Under the pieces are notes generated by a model. The model made no database searches and had not been told where the DNA came from. It saw only the letters and a list, made by a program, of their open reading frames with translations. Below, one piece after another: positions 9,491 through 18,762 of a stretch of DNA of 64,000 nucleotides. Position numbers and translations under genes: made by a program. Source of the stretch: Larkinella soli (GTDB lineage Bacteria > Bacteroidota > Bacteroidia > Cytophagales > Spirosomataceae); the NCBI RefSeq assembly GCF_003703975.1, contig NZ_QTJY01000011.1:62001-126000 (forward strand), given 5' to 3'. Each line of letters opens with the position of its first letter. Positions within the stretch are counted from its first letter, which is position 1.

Positions 9491-12400
9491 TCAGGCCAGG
9501 GGCAGGTGCAGGATGAACGTGGCCCCCCGCCCCAGTTCGCTGACGGCCGAAATGGCGCCCTGATGATTCTCGGCGATCTTCCGGCAGAGCGCCAGCCCGA
9601 TGCCCGTGCCGCTATAGGCGTTGCGTCCGTTCAGCCGGTGAAAGATCGTAAAAATCTGCTCGGCATACTGCTGGTCGAAGCCGATACCGTTGTCGCTGAA
9701 ACGAATTTCGGCATACCGCAGGTCCGGGTTGAGCCGGGCGTTTTGGGCCACTTCTTCCGGACCCAGGTTCCGGCCGGTGATGCTGATCCGGGTGTTGCCT
9801 TCCGAAAATTTCAGCGAGTTGCTGATCAGATTGGAAAACAACTGGTTGATCTGTAGCGGAACGGCCCGCAGGGGCGGCAGCGGTTCGGCCTCGATCCGGG
9901 CCTGTTTCTCGTCGATAAGCAGCTCGAAATCGGCCAGAATGGCAGCCAGCACCCGGTTGGGGTCGGTCACCTCGAACTGCTCGTCAGCCCGGGACAGTCG
10001 GGAATAGTTCAGCACATCCCGGATCAGGATGGACATCCGCTGGGCGGACGACCGGATTTTTTCGAGGTATTTCTGCGAAATCTCCTCCCCGTCGAGAGTT
10101 TCGGTCAGCAGTTCCGAGAACGTCTGGATTTTCCGGAGCGGTTCCTGAAGGTCGTGACTGGCGATGTAGGCAAACTGTTCCAGCTCATGGTTGGTCCGCA
10201 GGAGTTCACGGTTGACCTGTTTCAGGTTCTCCGTAGCCTCGATGATTTCGGTATGGTCGTGCCCGATGGCGAGCACCTGCAGAACCGCATCGCCCTCCCG
10301 CCTGAGGGGGATGTAGAAATTTTCGAAATGCCGGTTCAGCACGGCCGAGAAATACGCCGGGTCGTTCACGATGTGGCCTTCCAGCGCCCGACTCAGATTC
10401 TTCAGCATATTGGATTTCACCACCTGCGGAAAGACGTCGGTGATCTTCCGGCCGACCACCTCGGCTTCCTTCAGCTTATATAACTCCTCTCCTTTCCGGT
10501 TGAGGGATAAAAACCGAAACTCCCGGTCGAACACGGCGATGACGTCGACGGAGGAATCCAGAATGGTTTCGGCAAACTCCTTCTGGTCCTCCAGTTCCTC
10601 GTTTTTCGCAACCAGTTCGGCCGTTCGCTCCCGAACCCGCGTTTCCAGTTCTTCACGGCCGGTTTTCAGTTCATGGATATCCATGCAGGTGCCGATATAC
10701 CCCAGAAAATCGCCTTCCGGCCCAAAGCGCGGCAACCCGCGGTCGAATATCCAGCGATAAACGCCGTCGTGCCGCCGGAGCCGGTATTCCATTTCAAACT
10801 CCGTCCGGGCATCGAAAGCGGAATGATAAATGTCCAGGCACCGATCCATGTCGTCGGGGTGGACGCCCTCCGCCCACCCGTTTCCGAGTTCCTGCTCCAT
10901 GGTCCGACCCGTGAACCGAAGCCATCCGGCATTGAAGAAATCGCAGAGCCTGTCGGTTCCGGCCATCCAGATCAGAACGGGCGCCGAGTCGGCCACCGTC
11001 CGGAACCGGCGTTCACTTTCCCGCAGGGCCTGTTCGGTCCGCTTCAGGTCCGTAACATCGACCAGCATGCTGACGGCCCCCGTCATGCGGCCGTCCGGGT
11101 CGAACAGGGGTTGGGGATTGGCCAGAATATGCCGGCGCTCGCCGTCGGGGCGCTCGATGATCACTTCCTGCGGTCCGGGCGGCCGGGCCGTTTTCAGGGC
11201 GACGGCCATGGGACTTTGGTCGACCGGAAGCTCCGAACCGTCGGACCGGTAGCATTTCAGGGAACCACACCAGAATTCCCGGCGGATTTCCGGCTCCCGG
11301 CCCCACAACTCGACGGCTTTCCGGTTATAGAGCTGAATCCGGCCTTGGTGGTCACAGGTATACACGGCCGCCGGGAGGCTCTCGACCAGCTGCCGGTAAT
11401 ACGACCTGCTTTCCTCCACCTTCCGGCGAAGACGGATATGAGCGCCTACCCTCGCCAGCAACTCCTTGGCGGAAAACGGTTTGACGAGGTAATCGTCGGC
11501 CCCGGTTTCATACCCTTCGATGCGGGCCTCCTCCCCGGCCCGGGCCGATACCAGAATGACCGGAATCCGTTCGGTGTCGGGATGATTCTTCAGAATCCTG
11601 ACCAGCTCGACGCCGTCCATTACCGGCATCATGATGTCGCTGACGATCAGGTCGGGGCGCTGCCGGCGAACCCGTTCCAGGGCCGCCTGTCCGTTCGGGG
11701 CGGTTTCTACCTCATAGGGTTTACCCAGCAGCCGGCCGATATACTCCCGCATGTCGGCATTGTCGTCTACCACCAGCACCCGGTTTTTCCGGCCGGCCCC
11801 GGCGGTTTCCGCGGCAGCCGGGGGGGCGGCTGCTTTCGGTTCGGCCGGAGGGTCGGCGGCCTCGCCGATTCCGTCCGAAGCGAGGCTCAGGGCTTCGGTC
11901 AGGTAAAACTCCTTCAGCATCGAACTCAGGGCCGGATCGTCGGATTCGGTTACCTGCCCCTCCGGGAGGTGGGCTTTGCCGAACGGAATCCGGACGGTAA
12001 ATACACTGCCCCGGCCCTCTTCACTCCGTACCTCGATGGCGCCCTGATGCAGTTTCAGGAGTTCCATCACGAGCGAAAGCCCGATGCCGCTGCCCTCGTG
12101 GGTGCGGCCCGCCGAATTCTGGATGCGGTGAAACCGCTCGAACATCCGGGGCAGTTCGTGGGCCGGAATACCGACCCCGGTATCCTCCACCTCCAGAACC
12201 GCCTGCCGGTCTTCTTCCCGGAGATGTACCCCGATGCGGCCCTGAAGCGTGTATTTGAAGGCGTTGGAAAGAAGGTTCAGAACAATTTTTTCCCACATTT
12301 CAGGGTCCACAAAGACCGACCGGGACAGGCGCTCACACCGGACCTCGAACTGGAGGCCGGCGGTTTCGATGACCGACCGGAAGCTGCCGGCCAGGTCCAC

Positions 12401-13696
12401 GGTGGCGGCCGACAGGTCGACCGGGCTGAAGCGGGCCAGCGTCCTTCCGGCCTCGATCCGGCTAAAATCCAGCAGGTTGTTCACCAGCCTGAGCAGGCGC
12501 ATGGCGTTCCGGTGGGTGGCTTCGAGGTTCCGGCGCTGATCGTCGGACAGGTCGATGGTTTCCTCCCGGATCAGGTTTTCCAGGGGGCCGAGCATCAGGG
12601 TGAGCGGGGTCCGGAACTCGTGGCTGATGTTACTGAAAAAGGTGGTTTTAGCCCGGTCGATCTCGGCCAGTGCCTCGGCCCGTTCGCGTTCCTGCTCGTA
12701 AGCCAGCACGCTGGCAAGACCGGACGAAATCTGGTCGGCCACCAGTTGGAAAAAGCTCAGGTATTTTTCGTCCGGCAGGCGGAAGGGGTTCATGCCGACC
12801 TTCAGGACCGCCAGGGGCAGTTTCTGACCGCTGATCTGGATTGGAATCAGCAACGCCCGGTCCGGAGACTGAGGCCAGAAACCGGATGGCAGCCGGCCGA
12901 ACCGGTGGATCAGTCCGTCGATCTGAACCATTTTTCCCGACTGAACCACTTCGGAAAACAATCGGGGTACCTCGTCGGTGCCGGTCAGATCGATGTGGGG
13001 ACTGGCCACTTTCTCCGGAATTTCGACAGCGGTCGTACCTACCAGACGTGCCTGCCGGCCTTCGTTTTCGATCTGGTACAGGAAGGCGAACGGGAAATCC
13101 TGCGGGTTGGCTTTCAGAACCTGAATGATTTTCTGAAACACCTCGTCCAGGGCTTTGGCCTCCATCGCCTGTTTGCCGAGGTCCTTCAGGGTCCGGAGTT
13201 GCCGCTCCCCAATGATCCGCCCGGTATCGTCGGTGTTGGCGCAGAGGATACCGACCGCCCGGCCATCGTCGTCCGGGACGGGGCTGTAGGAAAACGTATA
13301 ATAGGTTTCTTCGGGATAGCCGTTGCGCTCCATGATGAGCAGGAGGGCTTCGTCATACGTGCCCTCGTTGGTGCGCAGGGCGGCTTCGGCCCGCGGGCCC
13401 ACCTGGTCCCAGATTTCGCGCCAGACCGCCGATGCCGGCTGACCGAGCGCTTCGGGGTGCTTACCGCCGACGATGGCCTTGTACGGATCGTTGTAGAGAT
13501 TGACCAGATCAGTTCCCCACCAGACGAACATCGGCTGGCGGGAGGTCAGAATGATGCGAACGCAGGTTTTCAGGCTCCGGGGCCAGTCGGCGGCCGGCCC
13601 GAGTGAAGTTGCCGACCAGTCGATGGAGCGCATGAGTTCCCCGGTTTCGCCCCCGCCCGATAAAAACTCCGGTATGTCCCGGTTCGTTACGATCAT
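9491..13696 (-). CDS. Very large hybrid sensor kinase with two kinase modules and an internal receiver
   Basis: 1,401 residues from the ATG at 13696. Order: PAS-like sensor (about 20-160), GAF-like region (180-330), HisKA with His359 (SHEFRTP), HATPase (460-573, N-box NLLSNAFKY 474-482), Pro/Ala-rich linker (610-635), receiver (638-755, phospho-acceptor Asp687 in VSDIMMP), three PAS domains (about 765-885, 890-1010, 1040-1150), second HisKA with His1181 (SHDLQEP) and second HATPase (1280-1400). There are no membrane segments, so it is probably a soluble sensor. An upstream extension to 13990 exists but runs into the divergent regulator gene and looks non-coding. Output partner unknown. Confidence 0.9.
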   Translation of the reverse strand: MIVTNRDIPEFLSGGGETGELMRSIDWSATSLGPAADWPRSLKTCVRIILTSRQPMFVWWGTDLVNLYNDPYKAIVGGKHPEALGQPASAVWREIWDQVGPRAEAALRTNEGTYDEALLLIMERNGYPEETYYTFSYSPVPDDDGRAVGILCANTDDTGRIIGERQLRTLKDLGKQAMEAKALDEVFQKIIQVLKANPQDFPFAFLYQIENEGRQARLVGTTAVEIPEKVASPHIDLTGTDEVPRLFSEVVQSGKMVQIDGLIHRFGRLPSGFWPQSPDRALLIPIQISGQKLPLAVLKVGMNPFRLPDEKYLSFFQLVADQISSGLASVLAYEQERERAEALAEIDRAKTTFFSNISHEFRTPLTLMLGPLENLIREETIDLSDDQRRNLEATHRNAMRLLRLVNNLLDFSRIEAGRTLARFSPVDLSAATVDLAGSFRSVIETAGLQFEVRCERLSRSVFVDPEMWEKIVLNLLSNAFKYTLQGRIGVHLREEDRQAVLEVEDTGVGIPAHELPRMFERFHRIQNSAGRTHEGSGIGLSLVMELLKLHQGAIEVRSEEGRGSVFTVRIPFGKAHLPEGQVTESDDPALSSMLKEFYLTEALSLASDGIGEAADPPAEPKAAAPPAAAETAGAGRKNRVLVVDDNADMREYIGRLLGKPYEVETAPNGQAALERVRRQRPDLIVSDIMMPVMDGVELVRILKNHPDTERIPVILVSARAGEEARIEGYETGADDYLVKPFSAKELLARVGAHIRLRRKVEESRSYYRQLVESLPAAVYTCDHQGRIQLYNRKAVELWGREPEIRREFWCGSLKCYRSDGSELPVDQSPMAVALKTARPPGPQEVIIERPDGERRHILANPQPLFDPDGRMTGAVSMLVDVTDLKRTEQALRESERRFRTVADSAPVLIWMAGTDRLCDFFNAGWLRFTGRTMEQELGNGWAEGVHPDDMDRCLDIYHSAFDARTEFEMEYRLRRHDGVYRWIFDRGLPRFGPEGDFLGYIGTCMDIHELKTGREELETRVRERTAELVAKNEELEDQKEFAETILDSSVDVIAVFDREFRFLSLNRKGEELYKLKEAEVVGRKITDVFPQVVKSNMLKNLSRALEGHIVNDPAYFSAVLNRHFENFYIPLRREGDAVLQVLAIGHDHTEIIEATENLKQVNRELLRTNHELEQFAYIASHDLQEPLRKIQTFSELLTETLDGEEISQKYLEKIRSSAQRMSILIRDVLNYSRLSRADEQFEVTDPNRVLAAILADFELLIDEKQARIEAEPLPPLRAVPLQINQLFSNLISNSLKFSEGNTRISITGRNLGPEEVAQNARLNPDLRYAEIRFSDNGIGFDQQYAEQIFTIFHRLNGRNAYSGTGIGLALCRKIAENHQGAISAVSELGRGATFILHLPLA

Positions 13697-13759
13697 AAAT
13701 ACAATTCCGGTTACGTTGAGGAAGAGAAAAGCCGATCGGTGGGTAAAAACCCTGAAAAG

Positions 13760-13790
13760 TAAACTTAGTTCATTTTTTGCCCTACCGAAA
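13760..13790 (-). promoter_or_regulatory. Putative promoter of the hybrid kinase
   Basis: On the minus strand TTTC (13787-13790), 19 nt, then TAAGTTTA (13760-13767): one mismatch in each element relative to TTTG / TAnnTTTG. It predicts a leader of about 61 nt before the ATG at 13696 and supports that start over the upstream extension. Confidence 0.35.
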
Positions 13791-13862
13791 AAATAACCCA
13801 TTTGGAGAGGAAGGTTATTTATTTTATGGGCGAAACCGCCGGCCCGACCGGTCCGATGATCC

Positions 13863-14732
13863 ATGCGCCGAACCTCACAACCCGAATTTTCGTACAAGGA
13901 TACCCCCGTTGCCGCCGTCGCCGTCCCGCTCATGGCCCTGGCGGTTGTCCACATCGGCAACGAAAACGCCTTCTCCCGGCTCCTTGTCAATCCGAGTTAT
14001 TATTCCGATCTGCTGCTGGCGCTCGTGCTGGGCGCCGTCAGCTGGGGGCTGATCCGGCGGGTGGTCCATCGGCTCGACCGGCGGCTTCCCTGGAAGAACG
14101 GCGTGTTCTTCCGGCTGGCGGTGCAGTTCCTGATTACGGCCGTCCTCTGCTGCGCGCTGGTGGGAGTCATTGAAATGATCTACCTCGAATTTTTTCTAGA
14201 TATCCGGGTTTCGGCCAGTTCGATGCTTCAACTTGAACTTCCGCTGACGCTGGTTTTCGTGCTGATCATCAACCTGATCTTCGCCGTCCTCTTTTTCACC
14301 CGACTGCGGACTCCCGAGCCGGACGGACCGAAACCCGGCCTTCCGGAGCCGGATTCCGACCTTTCGGTATTCGAACCGGCCGGCGCTCCCCGGCGGATTC
14401 TGGTCCAGTTCGGAAAATCGGTCGTTCCGGTGCCGCTTCAGGAGGTGGCTTTTTTTACCTCCGTCAGTGAGACGGTTTTCGTCCGCACCTTCGACAACCG
14501 GGAGTACACCTATCCGCACTCCCTCGACCGCATCAGCCGGGAGTTGCCCGCCGACGATTTTTTCCGGGCCAACCGGACGGTCATCGTCCATGCCCGGGCC
14601 ATCCGGAAATTCACCGTCGACGACACCCGGCGGGTGGTCCTGGAAACGAATCCCGCCGTCCGGGAGCCGGTGGTGGTCAGCAAAAACCGGGCGTCGGCGT
14701 TTAAAGTCTGGCTGAAAACCGCCGACAGGTAG
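13863..14732 (+). CDS. Membrane-anchored LytTR transcription regulator without receiver domain
   Basis: 289 residues. Four hydrophobic segments (about 17-33, 50-66, 84-112, 120-145) are followed by a Pro-rich linker and a LytTR DNA-binding domain (about 175-285) with FFRANRTVIVHARAI. There is no phospho-receiver, so it probably senses through the membrane part directly. LytTR proteins fused to membrane helices are common in Bacteroidota. It is divergent from the hybrid kinase (166-nt shared regulatory gap), which may or may not mean they act together. The ATG at 13863 is preceded by several in-frame alternatives; none adds recognisable sequence. Confidence 0.88.
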   Translation: MRRTSQPEFSYKDTPVAAVAVPLMALAVVHIGNENAFSRLLVNPSYYSDLLLALVLGAVSWGLIRRVVHRLDRRLPWKNGVFFRLAVQFLITAVLCCALVGVIEMIYLEFFLDIRVSASSMLQLELPLTLVFVLIINLIFAVLFFTRLRTPEPDGPKPGLPEPDSDLSVFEPAGAPRRILVQFGKSVVPVPLQEVAFFTSVSETVFVRTFDNREYTYPHSLDRISRELPADDFFRANRTVIVHARAIRKFTVDDTRRVVLETNPAVREPVVVSKNRASAFKVWLKTADR

Positions 14733-14805
14733 CGACCGGTGTCGGCTTCACCCCGGTTTCTTTCGCCCTCGCCCGGCGGTGCGTCCTTCCGGCCCCGTCC
14801 GCATT

Positions 14806-14835
14806 TTTGAAAAACCCGCCCGAGCCCCAGTTTTG
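14806..14835 (+). promoter_or_regulatory. Putative promoter of the 14.9-16.7 kb gene pair
   Basis: TTTG (14806-14809), 18 nt, then CAGTTTTG (14828-14835): one mismatch in the -7 box. It predicts a leader of about 22 nt before the ATG at 14860. Confidence 0.45.
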
Positions 14836-14859
14836 CCGAACCAACGACAACAGGTACGC

Positions 14860-15462
14860 ATGAACCGGCTCCTTCTTTTCCTTCGGATTCTAATTCCGGC
14901 AACGGCTTTATCTTCCCTCCCGACCTGCGCCCAGAAGCCCGGACCGGCGCTGAGTTTGGCGGTCTTTAACCAGGGAGTGGCGGTGCCTTACACCCGGCTT
15001 TTTACCAAACCGCTGCACCCCGGCGTCCAGATCGACCTCGAATGGACGTACGGGCGGGGTCGGCATTCACGGGTGCTGCAATCGGCCGGGATCGGCTATT
15101 ATTTTCACCGCCATCTGGCCCACGGCCTCTACGCCGGCACCGCCCTCGGCTATGAATACCGCACCGGCTCCGGCCTGAGCGCGTCGGCCCGGCTGGGGCT
15201 GGGCTACCTTCGCACCCTGTCGGCCGAAACCACCTACACCCTCGTCGACGGAACGTACCGACCGGGGCGAAATGCGGGAACGGGTCACCTGATGCCGTCG
15301 GTATCGGTGGATGCGGGCTGGTACCTACGCCCGAAAGACCCGGCTTCGGCCCGCCTTTTTCTGCGGTATCAGTCCTGGATCGAGTATCCGTTTGCGCCCG
15401 GTTTCATCCCCTTTCTGAGTCACGTCAACCTGATGGCCGGGCTGACTTTTCATCCTTTCTAA
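14860..15462 (+). CDS. Exported hypothetical protein, probably a small outer-membrane barrel
   Basis: 200 residues. Signal peptide MNRLLLFLRILIPATALSSL ending near CAQ. The mature part has alternating amphipathic strands rich in Tyr and Gly (GIGYYFHRHLAHGLYAGTAL, LSASARLGLGYLRTLSAETT) and ends in a strand with terminal Phe (MAGLTFHPF), the usual end of outer-membrane beta-barrels. An upstream alternative start at 14779 would destroy the signal peptide and is rejected. It is followed 13 nt later by a lipoprotein serine hydrolase, so the two form an operon. No named family recognised. Confidence 0.7.
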   Translation: MNRLLLFLRILIPATALSSLPTCAQKPGPALSLAVFNQGVAVPYTRLFTKPLHPGVQIDLEWTYGRGRHSRVLQSAGIGYYFHRHLAHGLYAGTALGYEYRTGSGLSASARLGLGYLRTLSAETTYTLVDGTYRPGRNAGTGHLMPSVSVDAGWYLRPKDPASARLFLRYQSWIEYPFAPGFIPFLSHVNLMAGLTFHPF

Positions 15463-15475
15463 AGTACTGAATACC

Positions 15476-16666
15476 ATGAAGCGATTATCTTATCTGCTGA
15501 TAGCAGGTTTGTCGGCCCTGGCGGCCTGTGAACCAACCCGGACCGTCGATCCGGTGGTGTATGAATGCCTTCCGGACGGGACACCGCCCCCGGCCATGAC
15601 CCCGGAAACCGACCGGTACCGGAAGCTGCTGGACGACCTGACCCGGCAGGGCGTTCCGGGCATGATAATGGCCGTCAAAAAACCGGGGCAGAACCTGTGG
15701 ACGGGGGCATCCGGCTTCGCCGACCTGAAGCGGAAGGTCCGGATGCAGCCCTGTCAGATCAGCCGGGCGGGCAGCACAGTCAAGATGATTACGGCCACGG
15801 CTCTTCTGATGCTTCAGGAAGAAGGCAAACTATCGCTCGACGACCGCGCCGGCCGCTACCTGCCGGCCTCGGTGACCCACGGGATTGCCCAGGCCGAAGG
15901 AGCCACCATCCGGCAACTGCTCAACCATACGGCCGGGATCTACAATTACATTCAGGACCTCCGGTTTCAGACGGCCTCCCTCAACGATCTGACGAAGGTC
16001 TGGCAGCCCGGCGAACTGCTGGATTACGCCCGGAACCGGAAGCCTTATTTTCCCGCCGGCGAGGGCGTCCGGTATTCCAACACGAGTTATATTTTGCTCG
16101 GCATGATCATCGAAAAAGTGTCCGGGATGCCGTTTTCGCGTTTTTTTACCGACCGCATCTTCCGGCCCCTGGGGCTGAAAAATACCGCCTTCAACCCCAA
16201 TGACCCGGTGCCGTCCGGTATCGCCCGGGGATATATCGACCTGCACAACAACGGGCGGCTGACCGAAAGTACCTTCTACAGCGGCTGGGACTATTACACC
16301 GCCGACGGAGGGCTGATTTCCAACCCGGCCGATCTGGTCCGGTTCCTGGAAGGTCTGTTCGGCGGAAAGCTGGTGAGCCGCCGGTCGCTGGAGGAGATGC
16401 AGCGGTGGGTGGTACGGGAGGCAGCCGGGGACTTCTTCCCGCTGGAATTCGGCCTGGGGATGTTCCGGCTGAAACTGCCGCAGGGGGTAGCCATCTACCA
16501 CAGCGGGGACGCCATCGGTTACTTTGCCAGCATGATGTATTTTCCGGAAAAAGGTATTTTCATCGTCTGGCAGACCAACGGCAATTACGGCCGGCTCGAC
16601 GCGCTGATTTCCGGCCGGGAAGCGTACCTGAAAATAGCCGAAACGGTCCTGACCGAAGGGCGATAG
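15476..16666 (+). CDS. Serine hydrolase of the class C beta-lactamase/D-alanyl-D-alanine carboxypeptidase fold, lipoprotein
   Basis: 396 residues. A lipoprotein signal peptide has the lipobox LAAC with Cys18. The three active-site motifs of the AmpC-like fold are present: Ser100-Thr-Val-Lys103 (SxxK nucleophile), Tyr200-Ser-Asn202 (YxN) and His342-Ser-Gly344 (replacing KTG, common in esterase-type members). Family members include EstB-type esterases, DD-peptidases and D-aminopeptidases. The HSG box and lipid anchor argue for a peptidase/esterase rather than a drug-inactivating enzyme. Co-transcribed with the preceding barrel protein. Confidence 0.9.
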   Translation: MKRLSYLLIAGLSALAACEPTRTVDPVVYECLPDGTPPPAMTPETDRYRKLLDDLTRQGVPGMIMAVKKPGQNLWTGASGFADLKRKVRMQPCQISRAGSTVKMITATALLMLQEEGKLSLDDRAGRYLPASVTHGIAQAEGATIRQLLNHTAGIYNYIQDLRFQTASLNDLTKVWQPGELLDYARNRKPYFPAGEGVRYSNTSYILLGMIIEKVSGMPFSRFFTDRIFRPLGLKNTAFNPNDPVPSGIARGYIDLHNNGRLTESTFYSGWDYYTADGGLISNPADLVRFLEGLFGGKLVSRRSLEEMQRWVVREAAGDFFPLEFGLGMFRLKLPQGVAIYHSGDAIGYFASMMYFPEKGIFIVWQTNGNYGRLDALISGREAYLKIAETVLTEGR

Positions 16667-16743
16667 GAATGATCTGCCGAAAATGATAATTTCAGACCCG
16701 ATTCCCTCCGGGGGCCTAACCTGTCAGATCCATTTTCCCGTCC

Positions 16744-17529
16744 ATGAAACCGTATTTCCCGATCCGTCGCCGGTCATACCTCCCTTCCGGTATGGCCTTG
16801 GCCTGGCTTTTACTGGCCCTGGCCGGAACCGCCCGGTCCCAGACCGTCCCCCATGCCCCGCTTCAACTGGCCGGGTACCATTACCGCGAAATCATCGAAA
16901 ACGCCGATTCCTCGGCCCGGAATCTGCCGGTGGTCATCGCCCTCCACTGGATGGGCGCCAGTCCGACCAGTTTTGCCCGGTACGTCACCGGCTTCTCCCG
17001 GCCGGTGCGGCTCCTGCTGGTGGAAGCCCCCTATCCTTATAAGCAAGGCTATACCTTTTATAGTCTTTCCCCGAAAAACTATTACGACCTGCCTGCCGAC
17101 GAAAAAATGGTTATCCTGCTGAAGGAGGGCGAACGGCTGAGCCGGTTCATCGAAGCCGCCACGAAAAAAAATGCGCCGGCCACGAAACCGGTGATCCTCG
17201 GAGCCTCCCAGGGTGGGGATTTAAGTTACGTCGTCGCCACCCGTTACGGCCACCTGATCAGCCGGGCCTGCCCCCTGCTGGCCACCATGGACAACCGGAT
17301 TGTGACCCAGGCCGGGAAAGCCGGGCCGACCTCTCCTCCCATCGACGCCTTCCACGGCACGGCCGATCCCATCGTTCCCATCGAAACGGCCCGCCGGCAC
17401 GTCCAGACCCTGAAAGAGCGGGGTTTCCAGGCCCGGCTGCACACCTACGAAGGCGTTAAACATGACATTCCCGACGCCATGAAGGCGGACTTCATTCAGT
17501 TGATAACCGGCCATCTGGCGAATCCTTAA
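16744..17529 (+). CDS. Exported alpha/beta-hydrolase of the phospholipase/carboxylesterase (dienelactone hydrolase-like) group
   Basis: 261 residues with a signal peptide (hydrophobic stretch MALAWLLLALAGTARSQ). Hydrolase core: oxyanion strand VVIALHWMGA, nucleophile Ser in the elbow GASQGG (about 159-164), Asp in HGTADPIVP and His in GVKHDIPDAM near the C-terminus complete the triad. The pattern resembles the YpfH/carboxylesterase group, which hydrolyses small esters. Substrate unknown. The following AraC-type regulator starts 24 nt downstream on the same strand. Confidence 0.85.
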   Translation: MKPYFPIRRRSYLPSGMALAWLLLALAGTARSQTVPHAPLQLAGYHYREIIENADSSARNLPVVIALHWMGASPTSFARYVTGFSRPVRLLLVEAPYPYKQGYTFYSLSPKNYYDLPADEKMVILLKEGERLSRFIEAATKKNAPATKPVILGASQGGDLSYVVATRYGHLISRACPLLATMDNRIVTQAGKAGPTSPPIDAFHGTADPIVPIETARRHVQTLKERGFQARLHTYEGVKHDIPDAMKADFIQLITGHLANP

Positions 17530-17553
17530 CCCCATTCAATCAGGCTCATTCCG

Positions 17554-18717
17554 GTGGAAGTCCTCGTCATCAGCAGCCTCAGCGTCGTAGGGTTCTGCAT
17601 GGCCCTCCTGCTCGGGAAGGCCCGCCCTGCCCCGGCCGACCGCGTACTGGCGATCTGGCTGGTGCTGATTGCGGTCAACCTGTCGGCCGTCTGGGTGGTG
17701 GAACGGGGCCTGGAAGCCCGGTTTACCCTGCTGCTGTCTCTGAGCGAATGCACCGGCCTGCTGCACGGGCCGGTGCTGTGGCACTACACCCTGGCGCTCA
17801 CCCGGCCCGGAACCCGTCTGAAAATCCCGGCAAACGGCCACCTGCTGCCCTTTGCGGTGGCCGGGCTGTGCCTGCCCCCGTTCGCCCACCGGCCCGAGGT
17901 GCACCAGGTTACGGCCGCGGCCGGCATTCTGAGCGTCGGCGGCTATGCGCTGGCCGTTCTGAAGGAGCTGAACCGCCATCGGCGGGCCACCGAACAGGTG
18001 TTCTCCTACGTGGAGACGGTGCGGCTGAACTGGCTGCGCCATACCATCTTTTACCTGCTCATCATGCTGATGATCGGGTTGGGCAGTCAGCTGGTTTTCG
18101 CCTTCACGCCGGTCCGGCTGGCCCATTACGGCAACTGGTATTCCGACCTCTTTCTGATCACGATGGTGTGGCTGATCAGCTTCCACGGCGTTCGGCAGCA
18201 CACCATTTTTTCGGCGGCCCTCCCGGTATCCGAACCGGCTGTCCCGTCCGAAGCCGAACCCGGAGAGACCCGCTATCAGAACTCCGGCCTGAAGGAAGAA
18301 GAAGCCCGCCGACTCATTGCCGAGGTCCGAAAAATCATGACCGACCGACGGCCCTACCTCGACCCTGAACTGACCCTGTTCAAACTGGCGGAGCTGACGG
18401 GGCTGCCGGCCCACCATCTCTCCCAGGTGATCAACTCCCAGACCGGCCGGAACTTCTTCGACTTCGTCAACCACTACCGGGTTCTGGCTCTGAAGGAAGC
18501 CCTCGCCCGGGGGGCTGCCCGGCAGTTCACTCTAACGGCCCTGGCCTTCGATGCCGGTTTCAATTCCAAGACCTCCTTCAACCGGGCGTTTAAAAAATTT
18601 ACGGGTAAAACCGCCCGCGAATACCTTCAGGAGCTGGAAACGCCGGCCCCGGATGCCGCAGAAACCACGGTTTTTGAGGGTTCATCCGATAAGGCGGGGC
18701 GACCGGAACGCGATTGA
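17554..18717 (+). CDS. AraC-family regulator with N-terminal membrane domain
   Basis: 387 residues starting at GTG. Seven probable membrane helices fill residues about 4-225 (VISSLSVVGFCMALLL, VLAIWLVLIAVNL, LLPFAVAGLCLPPF and others), then a linker and a C-terminal double helix-turn-helix AraC domain (about 270-370; LTLFKLAELTGLPAHHLSQV, ALAFDAGFNSKTSFNRAFKK). This polytopic AraC architecture is frequent in Bacteroidota and probably senses a membrane or periplasmic signal. The nearest candidate target is the hydrolase just upstream. No ATG gives the full first helix, so the GTG is used. Confidence 0.9.
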   Translation: MEVLVISSLSVVGFCMALLLGKARPAPADRVLAIWLVLIAVNLSAVWVVERGLEARFTLLLSLSECTGLLHGPVLWHYTLALTRPGTRLKIPANGHLLPFAVAGLCLPPFAHRPEVHQVTAAAGILSVGGYALAVLKELNRHRRATEQVFSYVETVRLNWLRHTIFYLLIMLMIGLGSQLVFAFTPVRLAHYGNWYSDLFLITMVWLISFHGVRQHTIFSAALPVSEPAVPSEAEPGETRYQNSGLKEEEARRLIAEVRKIMTDRRPYLDPELTLFKLAELTGLPAHHLSQVINSQTGRNFFDFVNHYRVLALKEALARGAARQFTLTALAFDAGFNSKTSFNRAFKKFTGKTAREYLQELETPAPDAAETTVFEGSSDKAGRPERD

Positions 18718-18762
18718 CGGCTCTTTTTGCGGCCATGTTTCACGCAAACCTGCCGCCATCGT

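Noticed and set aside
10673-13606. Open reading frame of 977 codons on the plus strand
   Set aside because: It lies antisense to the hybrid kinase, whose domains are unmistakable. High GC makes long antisense frames common; its translation is rich in Gly, Pro and Arg without recognisable domains.
13697-13990. N-terminal extension of the hybrid kinase
   Set aside because: It would overlap the divergent LytTR gene and adds no domain; a promoter-like box lies inside the extension, and the PAS domain begins after the ATG at 13696.
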